Source: an uncultured Lachnospiraceae bacterium (GTDB lineage: Bacteria; Bacillota; Clostridia; Lachnospirales; Lachnospiraceae). From it: a stretch of 64,000 nucleotides of DNA. Numbering within the stretch: position 1 is the stretch's first letter; every line of letters starts with the position of its first letter. The translations under genes were made by a program, and so were the position numbers. Where the stretch lies: positions 1 to 64,000 of the forward strand of contig ONNQ01000005.1 of NCBI GenBank assembly GCA_900319245.1, read 5' to 3'. This document shows, one piece after another, positions 17,088 through 24,121 of the stretch. The notes beneath the pieces are model-generated. The model was not told where the DNA came from. It did not search any database and worked only from the letters and a program-made list of their open reading frames with translations.

Positions 17088-17974
17088 TTGGACAAACAGA
17101 GGAAAAAAAAGATATATCTGCAGGTAGCGGTGCTGGCAGCAGTATGCGTCCTGATCCTGATCGTCGGGCGTATCCTGGCCGGGAATCGGTTTGAGATGTG
17201 CGTACCGCTCGGCGTCATGGATATTCCGGAAGAAGAGAAGATCCGGATCAGTTGGGAGAATGACCGGGAAATTCCCGTCGAGGAGATGTCCCTCAGGGGC
17301 AGAGAGCTATTGATCGTTCTTCGGCCGCAGCAGCCCGGTGACTACGCGATGACCGTGCTGAACAGCGATACGCAGGAAATGATGTTCTACGATGATCTGC
17401 ACGTCACTGCGCTGGGGACAACGCATTCGATGCAGTCAAGAAACTTTACGGGTGACAATGCCGTCATCGCCGCGGCCCGCAGCTGTATTCTTACGATTCG
17501 ATCTGGGCCTTCGGCGTAGGCATGTTCTGCGCGGTGAGCGGGCTGAATTTCACGCATATCCTGGTGCAGCGCCTGCTCCGGATCAATATGCAGTTTATGC
17601 GCTTTGTCTACGAGAGTTTCAGTATGTCCGGCTTTATGTTCTCTTTTCTTATGATGCCGGTGATGCTCGGATTCGCTGTTTTGATGATCGTGAGCAATCT
17701 TGCGCTTCTGCGGCATGAGAGTTTTCGTGTGCAGAATATTCTGGGACTGGGGATCGGTCTCGCGCTGATCGGCGGCGAAGCCTTCGGCATCTGGGCGGGC
17801 CTGGCAGGGCTCCGCGCGGAGGGACTGGGCAGCAAGACGAAGTGGTGGTTCTGGCCCAACGCGTTTGTAAGGGAGTGTATCGGACTTCTGGCCAACCGCG
17901 CGCTGCCGGAGTTGATCTGGCTTATAATCCTGGTTGTTCTGTTCGGAGGAATCGCGACGCAGGTCATCTGGTGA
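17088..17974 (+). pseudogene. Broken multi-helix membrane protein (YdcF-N-terminus-like)
   Basis: A TTG start with AGGAG upstream opens a frame with one N-terminal helix and an extracytoplasmic segment (to about 17470), which then loses sense and stops at 17519. The coherent continuation is in another frame from about 17475 (GPQLYSYDSIWAFGVGM) and runs through four or five helices to 17974. A deletion that changes frame, probably with loss of one helix, is the simplest reading. The helix pair around VSNLALLRHESFRVQNILGLG resembles the membrane region of YdcF/DUF218 proteins, but no DUF218 domain follows. An ATG at 17522 could make a 150-residue membrane fragment. Confidence 0.6.
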
Positions 17975-17996
17975 ACCACATGTGTACATTGACTCG

Positions 17997-18023
17997 AAAC
18001 CCCGCCATAACGACGGGGTTTTA
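17997..18023 (+). terminator. Rho-independent terminator
   Basis: AAACCCCG (17997-18004) pairs with CGGGGTTT (18014-18021) and ends in T residues; 22 bp after the broken membrane gene. Confidence 0.7.
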
Positions 18024-18121
18024 AATTGTCAAAATCCAATCTGTTTTTTGAACTCCCGGCGCACAAACAGACCGATTTTTCGTTATACAGGATGAGAAGA
18101 CTTTGGGAAGGAGGGCGCGCA

Positions 18122-18601
18122 GTGAATCTGGAAGATCAATATGACCGGATTTATAAATATCTGTTCTTTCATCTTCACGACAGGCATGCGGCGGAAGATC
18201 TGACGCAGGAAGTCTTCCTTCGGTTCCTGGGAAGCAGGACGTACCGGGATGAAAATCGCCAGCTGCAGTATCTGTATACGATTGCCCGCAATCTCTGTCA
18301 CCAACATTACAGGGACAGGACAATAACCTACAGCCTGGATGAGGAGTCCGATGTCCCGGAGATGAATGCTCCGGAGGCGGAAGGTTTCGAACAGTCACTG
18401 ATGGATCAGATGCTGCTGCGGGATGCCCTGCAGAGTCTTTTACCGGAGGAGAAGGAGCTGCTGTTCCTCCGCTATGTGAACGATGTTCCGGTTCCCGTGA
18501 TCAGCGGCCTATATCAGATCTCAAGGTTTGCGGTGTACAGGAAACTGAGAAGGATCCTTCAAAAGGTCAGAGTCGAAATGGAGGCGGAGCAGGATGAATA
18601 A
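18122..18601 (+). CDS. ECF-type RNA polymerase sigma factor
   Basis: 159 residues from the GTG at 18122, supported by AAGGAGG seven bases upstream; a longer frame from 18026 lacks a ribosome site. Region 2 reads DRHAAEDLTQEVFLRFLGSRTY and ends in the YLYTIARNLCHQHYRDR helix; region 4 (about 100-155) contains LLPEEKELLFLRYVNDVPV and a helix-turn-helix. The next gene overlaps by 8 bp and encodes a membrane protein, the usual place for an anti-sigma or target. The operon continues into an ABC transporter. Confidence 0.88.
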   Translation: MNLEDQYDRIYKYLFFHLHDRHAAEDLTQEVFLRFLGSRTYRDENRQLQYLYTIARNLCHQHYRDRTITYSLDEESDVPEMNAPEAEGFEQSLMDQMLLRDALQSLLPEEKELLFLRYVNDVPVPVISGLYQISRFAVYRKLRRILQKVRVEMEAEQDE

Positions 18602-19319
18602 CGAAATGGTCAAAAGACAGATCCGGGAACTCTGTCAGGCACCCGGGCCGGAAAGGAAAGAAGAGTTCTTTCGTCAGATGAAGGCGCAGGGACTTCTGAA
18701 CAGGCGCACGCGGACTTTAAGCCAGGCGGAATTCATTGCAGGACAGATCCCATACATAGAAAAATGGATATGGGTGCTGTCTGTGCTGCTTCTTCTGTTT
18801 ATCACAGAGGTATGCCGGCTGAGGCCGGGCAATTATCCGTTTGCAATGACGCCGTTTCTTGCAGCCGGGATCCTTGTCCAGACCGGAAGATCCTTCCGGT
18901 GGAAAATGGCGGAGATGGAGTATGCCGCCAGATTTTCGTTGCGAAGCGTCATGCTCGCGAGGCTGTTCATAGTGGGTATATTCAATACACTGGGACTCAT
19001 GACCGTGATTCTGCTGGTAAGGCCCTGTTTCTCCTACTCCTTGCTCAGGGTATTTCTTTATATGATGGTGCCGTATCTGACTGCCACATGGCTGGGATCT
19101 GTGTATGAGCGAACGCAGCGAACGGACCACGGATGGGGCTGTGTGCTGATCTGTCTTCTGGCCTCCGCTTTCTTTGCGGCTGCTCCCGTATTTCTTGCGT
19201 GGTTATATGAAGAGAGACTGACGGTTTTATGGGCCGCTGTGATGATCCTGATGGTCGTTGGGCTGTCGGGCAGTGTACGAAATTGGATATCCAGGATGGA
19301 GGAACCGGCATGGAGCTGA
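18594..19319 (+). CDS. Integral membrane protein, possible anti-sigma or ABC partner
   Basis: 241 residues, about six membrane helices after a ~55-residue cytoplasmic N-terminus. It overlaps both neighbours (8 bp with the sigma gene, 10 bp with the ATPase gene), so the three are co-translated. The short cytoplasmic segment before the first helix is where anti-sigma factors bind their partner, but no ZAS motif (HxxxCxxC) is visible. Family not recognised; similar genes occur in Lachnospiraceae sigma/ABC operons. Confidence 0.75.
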   Translation: MNNEMVKRQIRELCQAPGPERKEEFFRQMKAQGLLNRRTRTLSQAEFIAGQIPYIEKWIWVLSVLLLLFITEVCRLRPGNYPFAMTPFLAAGILVQTGRSFRWKMAEMEYAARFSLRSVMLARLFIVGIFNTLGLMTVILLVRPCFSYSLLRVFLYMMVPYLTATWLGSVYERTQRTDHGWGCVLICLLASAFFAAAPVFLAWLYEERLTVLWAAVMILMVVGLSGSVRNWISRMEEPAWS

Positions 19320-20002
19320 CGGCAGACAGGCTTACAAAACAGTATAAGAATAAGATCGCAGTGGATCGGATGTCCTTTACACTGACAGAAGGGGTGACAG
19401 GCCTTTTGGGATCAAACGGAGCGGGGAAAACAACGCTGATGCGTCTTCTCTGCGGAATCCTTGTGCCGACTAGCGGAACAGTGGCCTGTGACGGAATGGA
19501 TGTGAGCTCTGAAGAATACCGTGATATTCTCGGATACCTTCCCCAGGAGTTCGGCTATTATCCGGAGTTTACGGGAAGAGATTTCCTCCTGTACATGGCA
19601 GCGGTAAAAGGGCTTCCAAGGAGCGATGCGCTTCGCAAAACGGAGGAACTGATCGAACTGGTCGGACTGGGGCCAGCGGCCCGGAAAAAGGTCCGCACTT
19701 ACTCCGGAGGAATGAAGCAGAGACTGGGGATCGCGCAGGCACTGCTGGGTGACCCGCAGGTGCTGATCATGGATGAACCGACCGCCGGACTGGATCCGCA
19801 GGAAAGAATCCGTTTTCGGGAGCTGATCTCGGAACTGGGGCGTGACAGGATCGTAGTGCTCTCCACGCACATCGTATCCGACCTGGAACACATCGCCGAC
19901 CGGTTGATGATCATGAAAGAAGGGCGCCTGGTCTGGCAAGGGGAATGGCATGCCGACGAGGGAGATCTGGAGTCATTTTATATGTCCAAAATACAGAATT
20001 AG
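19310..20002 (+). CDS. ABC transporter ATPase (ABC-2 type)
   Basis: 230 residues from the ATG at 19310 (GGAGGA upstream). Walker A LGSNGAGKTTL, signature TYSGGMKQRLG, Walker B VLIMDEPTAGLDP and H-loop STHIVSD are intact. The GSNGAGKTTLMR form and short length fit the CcmA/NatA-like ATPases that serve ABC-2 permeases. The permease gene immediately downstream is truncated, so the transporter is probably non-functional unless another permease is supplied. Confidence 0.92.
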   Translation: MELTADRLTKQYKNKIAVDRMSFTLTEGVTGLLGSNGAGKTTLMRLLCGILVPTSGTVACDGMDVSSEEYRDILGYLPQEFGYYPEFTGRDFLLYMAAVKGLPRSDALRKTEELIELVGLGPAARKKVRTYSGGMKQRLGIAQALLGDPQVLIMDEPTAGLDPQERIRFRELISELGRDRIVVLSTHIVSDLEHIADRLMIMKEGRLVWQGEWHADEGDLESFYMSKIQN

Positions 20003-20010
20003 GAAGAGAT

Positions 20011-20295
20011 ATGCTGCTGACCATATATAAATTTGAACTCAAAAAGCTTTTCTGTACAAAGGTGAATGGGATCGCATTGGCGGGCTCTGTAATCATGCTT
20101 TTGCTGTTGGTGATTTCGTCCATCTCTGAAGAAGTGCAGGTGTCTCGTGAAGCTGTAAAGGAGCTGAATGGCAGGGTGATCGATGAACAGCTGCTCGATG
20201 AGATGAAACCTGCACTTCGGTATGAAAACGGAAAAAACACAGTGGAACTTACAGAGGCGTATGAGAAGTCCCCGGCTACTGTAGAGTATGAATAA
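20011..20295 (+). pseudogene. Truncated ABC-2 permease
   Basis: Only 94 residues remain: a cytoplasmic start LTIYKFELKKLFCTKVNG, one membrane helix and the start of an extracytoplasmic domain, then a stop at 20295. ABC-2 permeases of this type have at least six helices. The break lies about 40 bp before the promoter of a toxin-antitoxin module, which may mark the insertion or deletion point. Confidence 0.75.
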
Positions 20296-20335
20296 TTGCA
20301 GATTTTCCCTTTTTGGAACCGCATATTCAAATATG

Positions 20336-20366
20336 TATTGTAATCCGACATACAATTATGTAGAAT
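20336..20366 (+). promoter_or_regulatory. Promoter and operator of the RelBE-type module
   Basis: TTGTAA (20338-20343), 17 bases, TAGAAT (20361-20366). ATTGTA (20336-20341) and TACAAT (20351-20356) form an inverted repeat overlapping the -35 and spacer, a typical site for antitoxin-mediated autorepression. Confidence 0.7.
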
Positions 20367-20391
20367 AGTAATAAAAAAGGGGGTAGAGCTG

Positions 20392-20709
20392 ATGGCTATT
20401 AAAAGTTCTAACGTGACGGCAAGAGTAGAGCCTGAGATCAAAGAGCAGGCAGAAGCCATACTTGCACAGCTTGGTATTTCTGCGTCGAGCGGTATCAATA
20501 TGTTTTACAGGCAAATCATTATGTGGAATGGGCTTCCGTTCCGTCCATCGATTCCTACAAGCCGCCCGCATTCACTGGAAGAAATGACTGAAGAAGAATT
20601 TGATGCCAAAATGGCTCGGGGATTAGCCGAGGCAAAAGCAGGCCAAGGGATTCCTGCAGATGATTTCTTTGAATCTCTTAGAGAGGAGATCCTTCAGTCT
20701 TATGTCTGA
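20392..20709 (+). CDS. RelB/DinJ-family antitoxin
   Basis: 105 residues. The N-terminal ribbon-helix-helix (SNVTARVEPEIKEQAEAILAQ, then LGISASSGINMFYRQII) is the RelB/DinJ DNA-binding fold; the C-terminal half is acidic and flexible, the part that wraps the toxin. A strong AAAGGGGG site precedes the ATG. The toxin start lies 8 bp before this stop codon, the usual coupled order. Confidence 0.9.
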   Translation: MAIKSSNVTARVEPEIKEQAEAILAQLGISASSGINMFYRQIIMWNGLPFRPSIPTSRPHSLEEMTEEEFDAKMARGLAEAKAGQGIPADDFFESLREEILQSYV

Positions 20710-21040
20710 ATATAAACTTATAATACTTCCAGAGGCTCAAAAAGACATTCGAGATATTGTCCTGTATATTGCAAGAGAGCTTACGGCCCCTCAGGCTGCG
20801 TTCAATCTACAGGCTGACTTCGAAAAGGCGATCAAGTCTCTGGCAGAACGGCCAAAGCGAATCAAAACAGTTAATGAACAGCCCTGGAAAGATGCTGGTA
20901 TCAGGAAAATAAGAGTAAAGAACTATTACATATATTTCCTTGTGGATGATGATGAAATGGCCGTAAAAGTTATTGCAGTTATATATATTGGCCGGTCACA
21001 GGCAAAACAGATGGCTGACCGAAAAATGGAAGAATTATAA
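20702..21040 (+). CDS. RelE/ParE-family toxin
   Basis: 112 residues from the ATG at 20702, which overlaps the antitoxin stop. The sequence YKLIILPEAQKDIRDIVLYI and the C-terminal GIRKIRVKNYYIYFLVDDD match the RelE/ParE barrel fold. It is either a ribosome-dependent mRNA endonuclease (RelE) or a gyrase inhibitor (ParE); the sequence alone does not decide, and the antitoxin type slightly favours RelE. The pair closes with a strong bidirectional terminator. Confidence 0.9.
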   Translation: MSEYKLIILPEAQKDIRDIVLYIARELTAPQAAFNLQADFEKAIKSLAERPKRIKTVNEQPWKDAGIRKIRVKNYYIYFLVDDDEMAVKVIAVIYIGRSQAKQMADRKMEEL

Positions 21041-21062
21041 GATCTAGCATTTCCATTTGGCA

Positions 21063-21125
21063 AAAAACACCCAAGCACGACATCAGAAAATCTTAATTCT
21101 GTGTCGTGTTTGGGTGTTTTCTTTT
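21063..21125 (+). terminator. Strong bidirectional terminator
   Basis: A long stem (AAAACACCCAA and CACGACA paired with their complements near 21102-21120) with A-rich left and T-rich right flanks. It serves the toxin gene from the left and the minus-strand gene at 21207-21764 from the right. Confidence 0.88.
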
Positions 21126-21206
21126 GTGAGAAGAGCAGTATCCGGATACCCCTATTACGCCGCTAAATAGCAATTTAACGACGTTAAAATGATATAATCC
21201 AGAATT

Positions 21207-21764
21207 TCAGCACTTTTTCAGGTAAAAATCGCATTTCTGAGCGCCCTTGCCGAGCGTGCCGGTTCGGATAAACATCAGCCCCGGAAGGTTTCCATACATC
21301 CGGTCATCATTCTCACAGAATATCTTCGTGAGTTCCGTACAACCTAGTTCAGTAAAATACCGGTTATACGGGCATTCGACGATATCCATCCTGTACGCAT
21401 TCTTTTCTTTCGGATAAAACACGTTTTTAAACCCGCAGCTCTCCCCGAACATCCTCCTGCTGACCGGGTCCCACATCCGCACAAACAGGCCTGCCATTCC
21501 TGGATTTTTCATCATTCTCGCTAATTTATGTTCCAGTTCTGTTGTGTTCTTAATGGCTGCGTTCTCGATGATGCAGTAAGCTTTTTCAGCGGGAATATAC
21601 TCTTTCGCCGTCAGATAGATCGCTGCCGACGGGAAAATACGGCTGTCCGTATGCGCATGTACGCCTTTGGGGAGGTCTTTGTATTGATCCAGAATGGAAT
21701 CAAGCCGCTTTGTAGCCTTTCTCCAAAGGAAATTGCTCCGTTTCAGCGTCAACTGTCTGTCCAT
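21207..21764 (-). CDS. L-2-amino-thiazoline-4-carboxylic acid hydrolase-like protein
   Basis: 185 residues. The C-terminal half has the conserved pattern of the ATC_hydrolase family: VECPYNRYFTELGCTELTKIF, then CENDDRMYGNLPGLMFIRTGTL and a final KCDF. Members carry related Cys/Asp residues around the putative active site; most have an unknown physiological role. The N-terminus is about 30 residues shorter than many relatives, and a glycogen phosphorylase remnant begins directly upstream, so the 5' end may have been trimmed. Stand-alone, minus strand. Confidence 0.75.
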   Translation of the reverse strand: MDRQLTLKRSNFLWRKATKRLDSILDQYKDLPKGVHAHTDSRIFPSAAIYLTAKEYIPAEKAYCIIENAAIKNTTELEHKLARMMKNPGMAGLFVRMWDPVSRRMFGESCGFKNVFYPKEKNAYRMDIVECPYNRYFTELGCTELTKIFCENDDRMYGNLPGLMFIRTGTLGKGAQKCDFYLKKC

Positions 21765-21767
21765 CTC

Positions 21768-21925
21768 ATCGACGATTACTATATGACACTGCCCGATTTT
21801 GACAGCTACTGCGCCGTCAAAGACAGCGTCCTGAACGCCTATGAAGACAGAATGAGCTGGGCAAACAAGATGGTCATCAACATCGCGAAAGCCGGCTACT
21901 TCTCTTCCGACAGGACCATCGCCAT
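21768..21925 (+). pseudogene. Glycogen phosphorylase C-terminal remnant
   Basis: The plus strand reads DDYYMTLPDFDSYCAVKDSV, then MSWANKMVINIAKAGYFSSD and RTI, which matches the C-terminal end of glycogen/starch phosphorylases (the SSDRTI motif is near the natural end of those proteins). Only about 50 codons are left, squeezed between the ATC hydrolase-like gene and the hemolysin-III gene, with no start or ribosome site. The parent enzyme has about 800 residues. Confidence 0.7.
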
Positions 21926-21978
21926 TTTGTTCAGGAGTGTTGACGGATGTTTTCGTTTGCTAACGCGCTCCTCTCCAC

Positions 21979-22632
21979 TCACAAGACCTCAAGATATACC
22001 GCGAAAAAGTGACAGATCGTCCCTCCAAGTACAAAAAAGTGCCAAATAGAATGCATATAGCGGATCCTTTTGCCGAGCCCGTAAAAAACAGCCCCCACCG
22101 TATACACCAGACCTCCGATGAGCAATAAAAGGACCCCACGCGGACTGACTGCAGCGGCCAGGCTTCTGAATGATATTACCACTAGCCATCCCATGAGCAC
22201 ATTGATGATGGCAGAGACTTTTTCATACTTGTCGACGTTGATGGCGTTGAAAATGATTCCCAGAACCGTAAGCCCCCAGATGATCCCGAAAATCGTCCAG
22301 CCTCTCGATCCACGAAGGCTCACAAGAGTAAACGGCGTATACGTCCCCGCGATCAGCAGGAACACACTGCAATGATCGATCACTCGAAACACGCGCTTCG
22401 CCCCCTTGGCTGTTATGGAGTGATACAGCGTGGACATGCAGTAAAGGAAGATCATGGTCGCTCCAAAGATCGCGGCGCTCACAATCCCCGCTGCGCCTAC
22501 GTGATCACGCGCGCCTTTTACAATGCAAAGCACACATGCCGCTATGGCAAGTCCCGTGCCGATTCCGTGCGAGATCGCACTGATCAGTTCCTCAGCCAGC
22601 GTATAATTTGGAATCGTAATTTTTGTTTGCAT
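21979..22632 (-). CDS. trhA: Hemolysin III / PAQR family membrane protein
   Basis: 217 residues from the ATG at 22632 (AAGGGAG upstream; a second ATG 18 bp earlier is less well placed). Seven membrane helices. The family residues are present: an early SAISHGIG with a conserved His, STLYHSI after helix 2, the DHCSVFLLIAGTYTPF segment and the C-terminal MHSIWHFFVLGG, which together form the metal site. Described members influence membrane fluidity homeostasis. Its own promoter lies at 22719-22748. Confidence 0.9.
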   Translation of the reverse strand: MQTKITIPNYTLAEELISAISHGIGTGLAIAACVLCIVKGARDHVGAAGIVSAAIFGATMIFLYCMSTLYHSITAKGAKRVFRVIDHCSVFLLIAGTYTPFTLVSLRGSRGWTIFGIIWGLTVLGIIFNAINVDKYEKVSAIINVLMGWLVVISFRSLAAAVSPRGVLLLLIGGLVYTVGAVFYGLGKRIRYMHSIWHFFVLGGTICHFFAVYLEVL

Positions 22633-22718
22633 AGCCAGCTCCCTTCTCATCCGAATCTGAGTACTGAATCCGTTGTTCCATACAGTATCTAAAACTCTTA
22701 CATGTAGTTTTCAATACT

Positions 22719-22748
22719 ATATTACACGCTTACACATGAGAATGTCAA
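22719..22748 (-). promoter_or_regulatory. Minus-strand promoter of the hemolysin III gene
   Basis: On the minus strand TTGACA (22743-22748), 18 bases, TAATAT (22719-22724). The start would lie near 22712, giving an ~80-nt leader. Confidence 0.75.
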
Positions 22749-22888
22749 TATTTCCACCAGGAAACCGGGAAGAGCGCTCCCCAGGGAGCAGAGCGTCCCC
22801 AGAGGTCATTGATGAACTGCTTTTTCTTCATTATTTCCTGCGCTTTTGTCATTCACAATTTCCCCCGAAAATAACGCATAATACTTGT

Positions 22889-22936
22889 GGTTAGATGTTT
22901 CTAACCTTATTATACGCTATTTTTCCGATTAAGCAA
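22889..22936 (-). promoter_or_regulatory. Second minus-strand promoter with palindrome, left of tRNA array
   Basis: TTGCTT (22931-22936), 16 bases, TATAAT (22909-22914) on the minus strand, followed by GGTTAG / CTAACC arms (22889-22894, 22901-22906) around the expected start. The 330-bp stretch between the hemolysin gene and the tRNA array holds no gene. The palindrome could equally end array transcripts, but there is no T run. Confidence 0.4.
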
Positions 22937-22965
22937 GCCGATATACCATGTGATCATGTCTGAAG

Positions 22966-23038
22966 CGGGAACAGCAGGATTCGAACCTGCGACCATCCGG
23001 TTAACAGCCGGGCGCCCTACCAGCTAAACCATGTTCCC
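22966..23038 (-). tRNA. tRNA-Asn(GTT), copy 1, weak D-arm
   Basis: Acceptor GGGAACA/TGTTCCC perfect, anticodon loop CTGTTAA on a strong stem, canonical T-arm GCAGG-TTCGAAT-CCTGC, discriminator G. The D-stem (GTTT/GGGC) is almost all G-T wobbles, unlike chromosomal tRNA-Asn. Its 3' half is identical to copy 2 at 23680. No CCA is encoded. Confidence 0.75.
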
Positions 23039-23081
23039 AAAAGCAGCCGGGATTGACCTTTTCGGTCAGTCCCTGCCGCAG

Positions 23082-23154
23082 CATCCCCGGCGCGACTTGA
23101 ACGCGCATCAGGTGGTTCGTAGCCACCCAGTCTGTCCTTTTATCCTACGGGGAC
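23082..23154 (-). tRNA. tRNA-Arg(ACG), atypical D-arm
   Basis: Acceptor GTCCCCG/CGGGGAT, anticodon stem GGTGG/CCACC with loop CTACGAA (ACG), T-arm GCGCG-TTCAAGT-CGCGC. The D-region (GGATAAAAGGACAG) does not form a normal 4-bp stem. No CCA is encoded. Confidence 0.65.
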
Positions 23155-23161
23155 ATATGAA

Positions 23162-23234
23162 TGGAGCACTGCGGGCTTCGATCCCGCCGCTTCTGCTTGC
23201 GAGGCAGACGTTCTCCCGAATGAACTAAGGCCCC
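23162..23234 (-). tRNA. tRNA-Ala(CGC)
   Basis: D-arm GTTC-ATTCGGGA-GAAC and anticodon stem TCTGC/GCAGA with loop CTCGCAA (CGC) are good; T-arm GCGGG-ATCGAAG-CCCGC is good except for A at position 54. The acceptor GGGGCCT/GTGCTCC has one mismatch and two wobbles. Confidence 0.7.
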
Positions 23235-23239
23235 AAAGT

Positions 23240-23310
23240 TGCAGAGATCGGAATCGAACCGACATCAAACGCCATGTGACGACGCCGCTTTCCCTCTCGG
23301 CCACTCTGCA
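23240..23310 (-). tRNA. Degenerate tRNA, probably Val(CAC)
   Basis: Acceptor GCAGAG/CTCTGC and T-arm GTCGG-TTCGATT-CCGAT are clear. The anticodon stem GCGTC/GGCGT (two wobbles) presents loop GTCACAT, i.e. CAC. The D-region is about two bases short and resembles class II tRNAs. Anticodon assignment is uncertain and the gene may be decaying. Ends are approximate by one or two bases. Confidence 0.5.
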
Positions 23311-23319
23311 ATATTTAAA

Positions 23320-23392
23320 TAGGGACAGGCGGACTCGAACCGCCGACTTCCTGCGCGTCATGCAGGTGCTCTCCCAGCTAAACTATGCCCCT
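23320..23392 (-). tRNA. tRNA-Val(GAC)
   Basis: Acceptor AGGGGCA/TGTCCCT, D-arm GTTT-AGCTGGGA-GAGC, anticodon stem CCTGC/GCAGG with loop ATGACGC (GAC), T-arm GGCGG-TTCGAGT-CCGCC, discriminator A. All stems close; G at position 37 is unusual. Confidence 0.75.
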
Positions 23393-23427
23393 ATTGTTTC
23401 ACAACAATCTTTCCCGATTGTGTTGAG

Positions 23428-23501
23428 TTGCGGGTGCGGGAGTTGAACCCGCTATCGTCAGTGTATGAGGCTGAAATGGTATTCCGTTCCACCCACCCGC
23501 G
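23428..23501 (-). tRNA. tRNA-Met-like (CAT)
   Basis: Acceptor CGCGGGT/ACCCGCA with a C1-A72 mismatch, T-arm GCGGG-TTCAACT-CCCGC, anticodon stem TCAGC/ACTGA (one mismatch) with loop CTCATAC (CAT). The D-arm is short. C1-A72 recalls initiator tRNA, but the three G-C pairs of the initiator anticodon stem are absent; a modified C34 could also make it an Ile(ATA) reader. Confidence 0.6.
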
Positions 23502-23502
23502 A

Positions 23503-23574
23503 AGCCGATACTCTGATTCGAACAGAGATCAAATGATTACAAATCACCCGTACTGGCCCTTGTACTATACCGGC
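23503..23574 (-). tRNA. tRNA-Thr(TGT)
   Basis: All four arms close: acceptor GCCGGTA/TATCGGC, D-stem GTAC/GTAC with loop AAGGGCCA, anticodon stem GGTGA/TCATT with loop TTTGTAA (TGT), T-arm CTCTG-TTCGAAT-CAGAG. It starts two bases from the Met-like gene. Confidence 0.82.
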
Positions 23575-23580
23575 AAACAA

Positions 23581-23653
23581 AGCTTCCCACCGGGTTCGAA
23601 CCGGCAACCTGCTGATTACGAATCAGCTGCGCTTCCTTTTGCGCCAGAGAAGC
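23581..23653 (-). tRNA. tRNA-Thr(CGT)
   Basis: Acceptor GCTTCTC/GGGAAGC, D-stem GCGC/GCGC with loop AAAAGGAA, anticodon stem GCTGA/TCAGC with loop TTCGTAA (CGT), T-arm GCCGG-TTCGAAC-CCGGT. Well formed. Confidence 0.85.
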
Positions 23654-23679
23654 ATGATCGGAGCTTCCCAGCTCCTTAG

Positions 23680-23752
23680 AGGGAACAGCAGGATTCGAAC
23701 CTGCGACCATCCGGTTAACAGCCGGACGCTCTACCAACTGAGCTATGAACCC
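23680..23752 (-). tRNA. tRNA-Asn(GTT), copy 2, acceptor mismatches
   Basis: Canonical D-arm GCTC-AGTTGGTA-GAGC, anticodon loop CTGTTAA and T-arm. The 5' acceptor strand GGGTTCA meets TGTTCCC, giving two T-T mismatches at positions 4 and 5. The 3' half equals that of copy 1, whose 5' acceptor fits it, so a conversion event between the copies is likely. Confidence 0.72.
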
Positions 23753-23780
23753 GCAGCAGTCAGCTTTTCAGCTGACCGAA

Positions 23781-23851
23781 AGCTCTGAACGGGCTTCGAA
23801 CCCGCACACCAGGTTTGGAAGACCTGTATGCTGCCGTTACATCACCAGAGC
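23781..23851 (-). tRNA. tRNA-Gly(TCC)
   Basis: Acceptor GCTCTGG/TCAGAGC, D-stem ATGT/GCAT, anticodon stem CAGGT/ACCTG with loop CTTCCAA (TCC), T-arm GCGGG-TTCGAAG-CCCGT. Well formed; similar in its D- and T-arms to the Gly(GCC) gene at 24122. Confidence 0.85.
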
Positions 23852-23895
23852 ATTGTGTACAAAAGAATTCCTTGTGCCCGGATTTTCCGGGACAG

Positions 23896-23968
23896 ATCCG
23901 GCGGTCGGACTTGAACCGACAACCTGATGATTACAAAACAACCGCTCTACCACCCCCGCCACGCCGGA
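23896..23968 (-). tRNA. Degenerate tRNA-Thr(TGT)-like
   Basis: Perfect acceptor TCCGGCG/CGCCGGA and T-arm GTCGG-TTCAAGT-CCGAC. The anticodon loop region TTTGTAA (TGT) matches the Thr gene at 23503, but the stem GTTGT/TCATC has two mismatches and the D-stem is poor. Possibly a pseudogene. Confidence 0.5.
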
Positions 23969-23990
23969 AAAAAATGACTAATTGTCAGAG

Positions 23991-24117
23991 CGGAGTGGAC
24001 TGGACTCGAACCAGCGTTTCCGGCTTTGCATAGCGATAGAATAAGATGTCTGCTGCAAAAACCCCAACACAGGATTTCTTTTGTCTCTCTGTGTTCTTCC
24101 TGTTAAACTACCACCCC
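23991..24117 (-). tRNA. Interrupted tRNA-like element
   Basis: The ends form a tRNA: acceptor GGGGTGG/CCACTCC, D-arm GTTT-AACAGGAA-GAAC and T-arm GCTGG-TTCGAGT-CCAGT, in the right order. The segment that should hold the anticodon arm and variable loop is 77 bases instead of about 23. It contains two hairpins (CACAG/CTGTG; TTTGCA/TGCAAA). Either an insertion or rearrangement has destroyed the gene, or the inserted bases are removed. No anticodon can be assigned. Confidence 0.45.
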
Positions 24118-24121
24118 GTAA

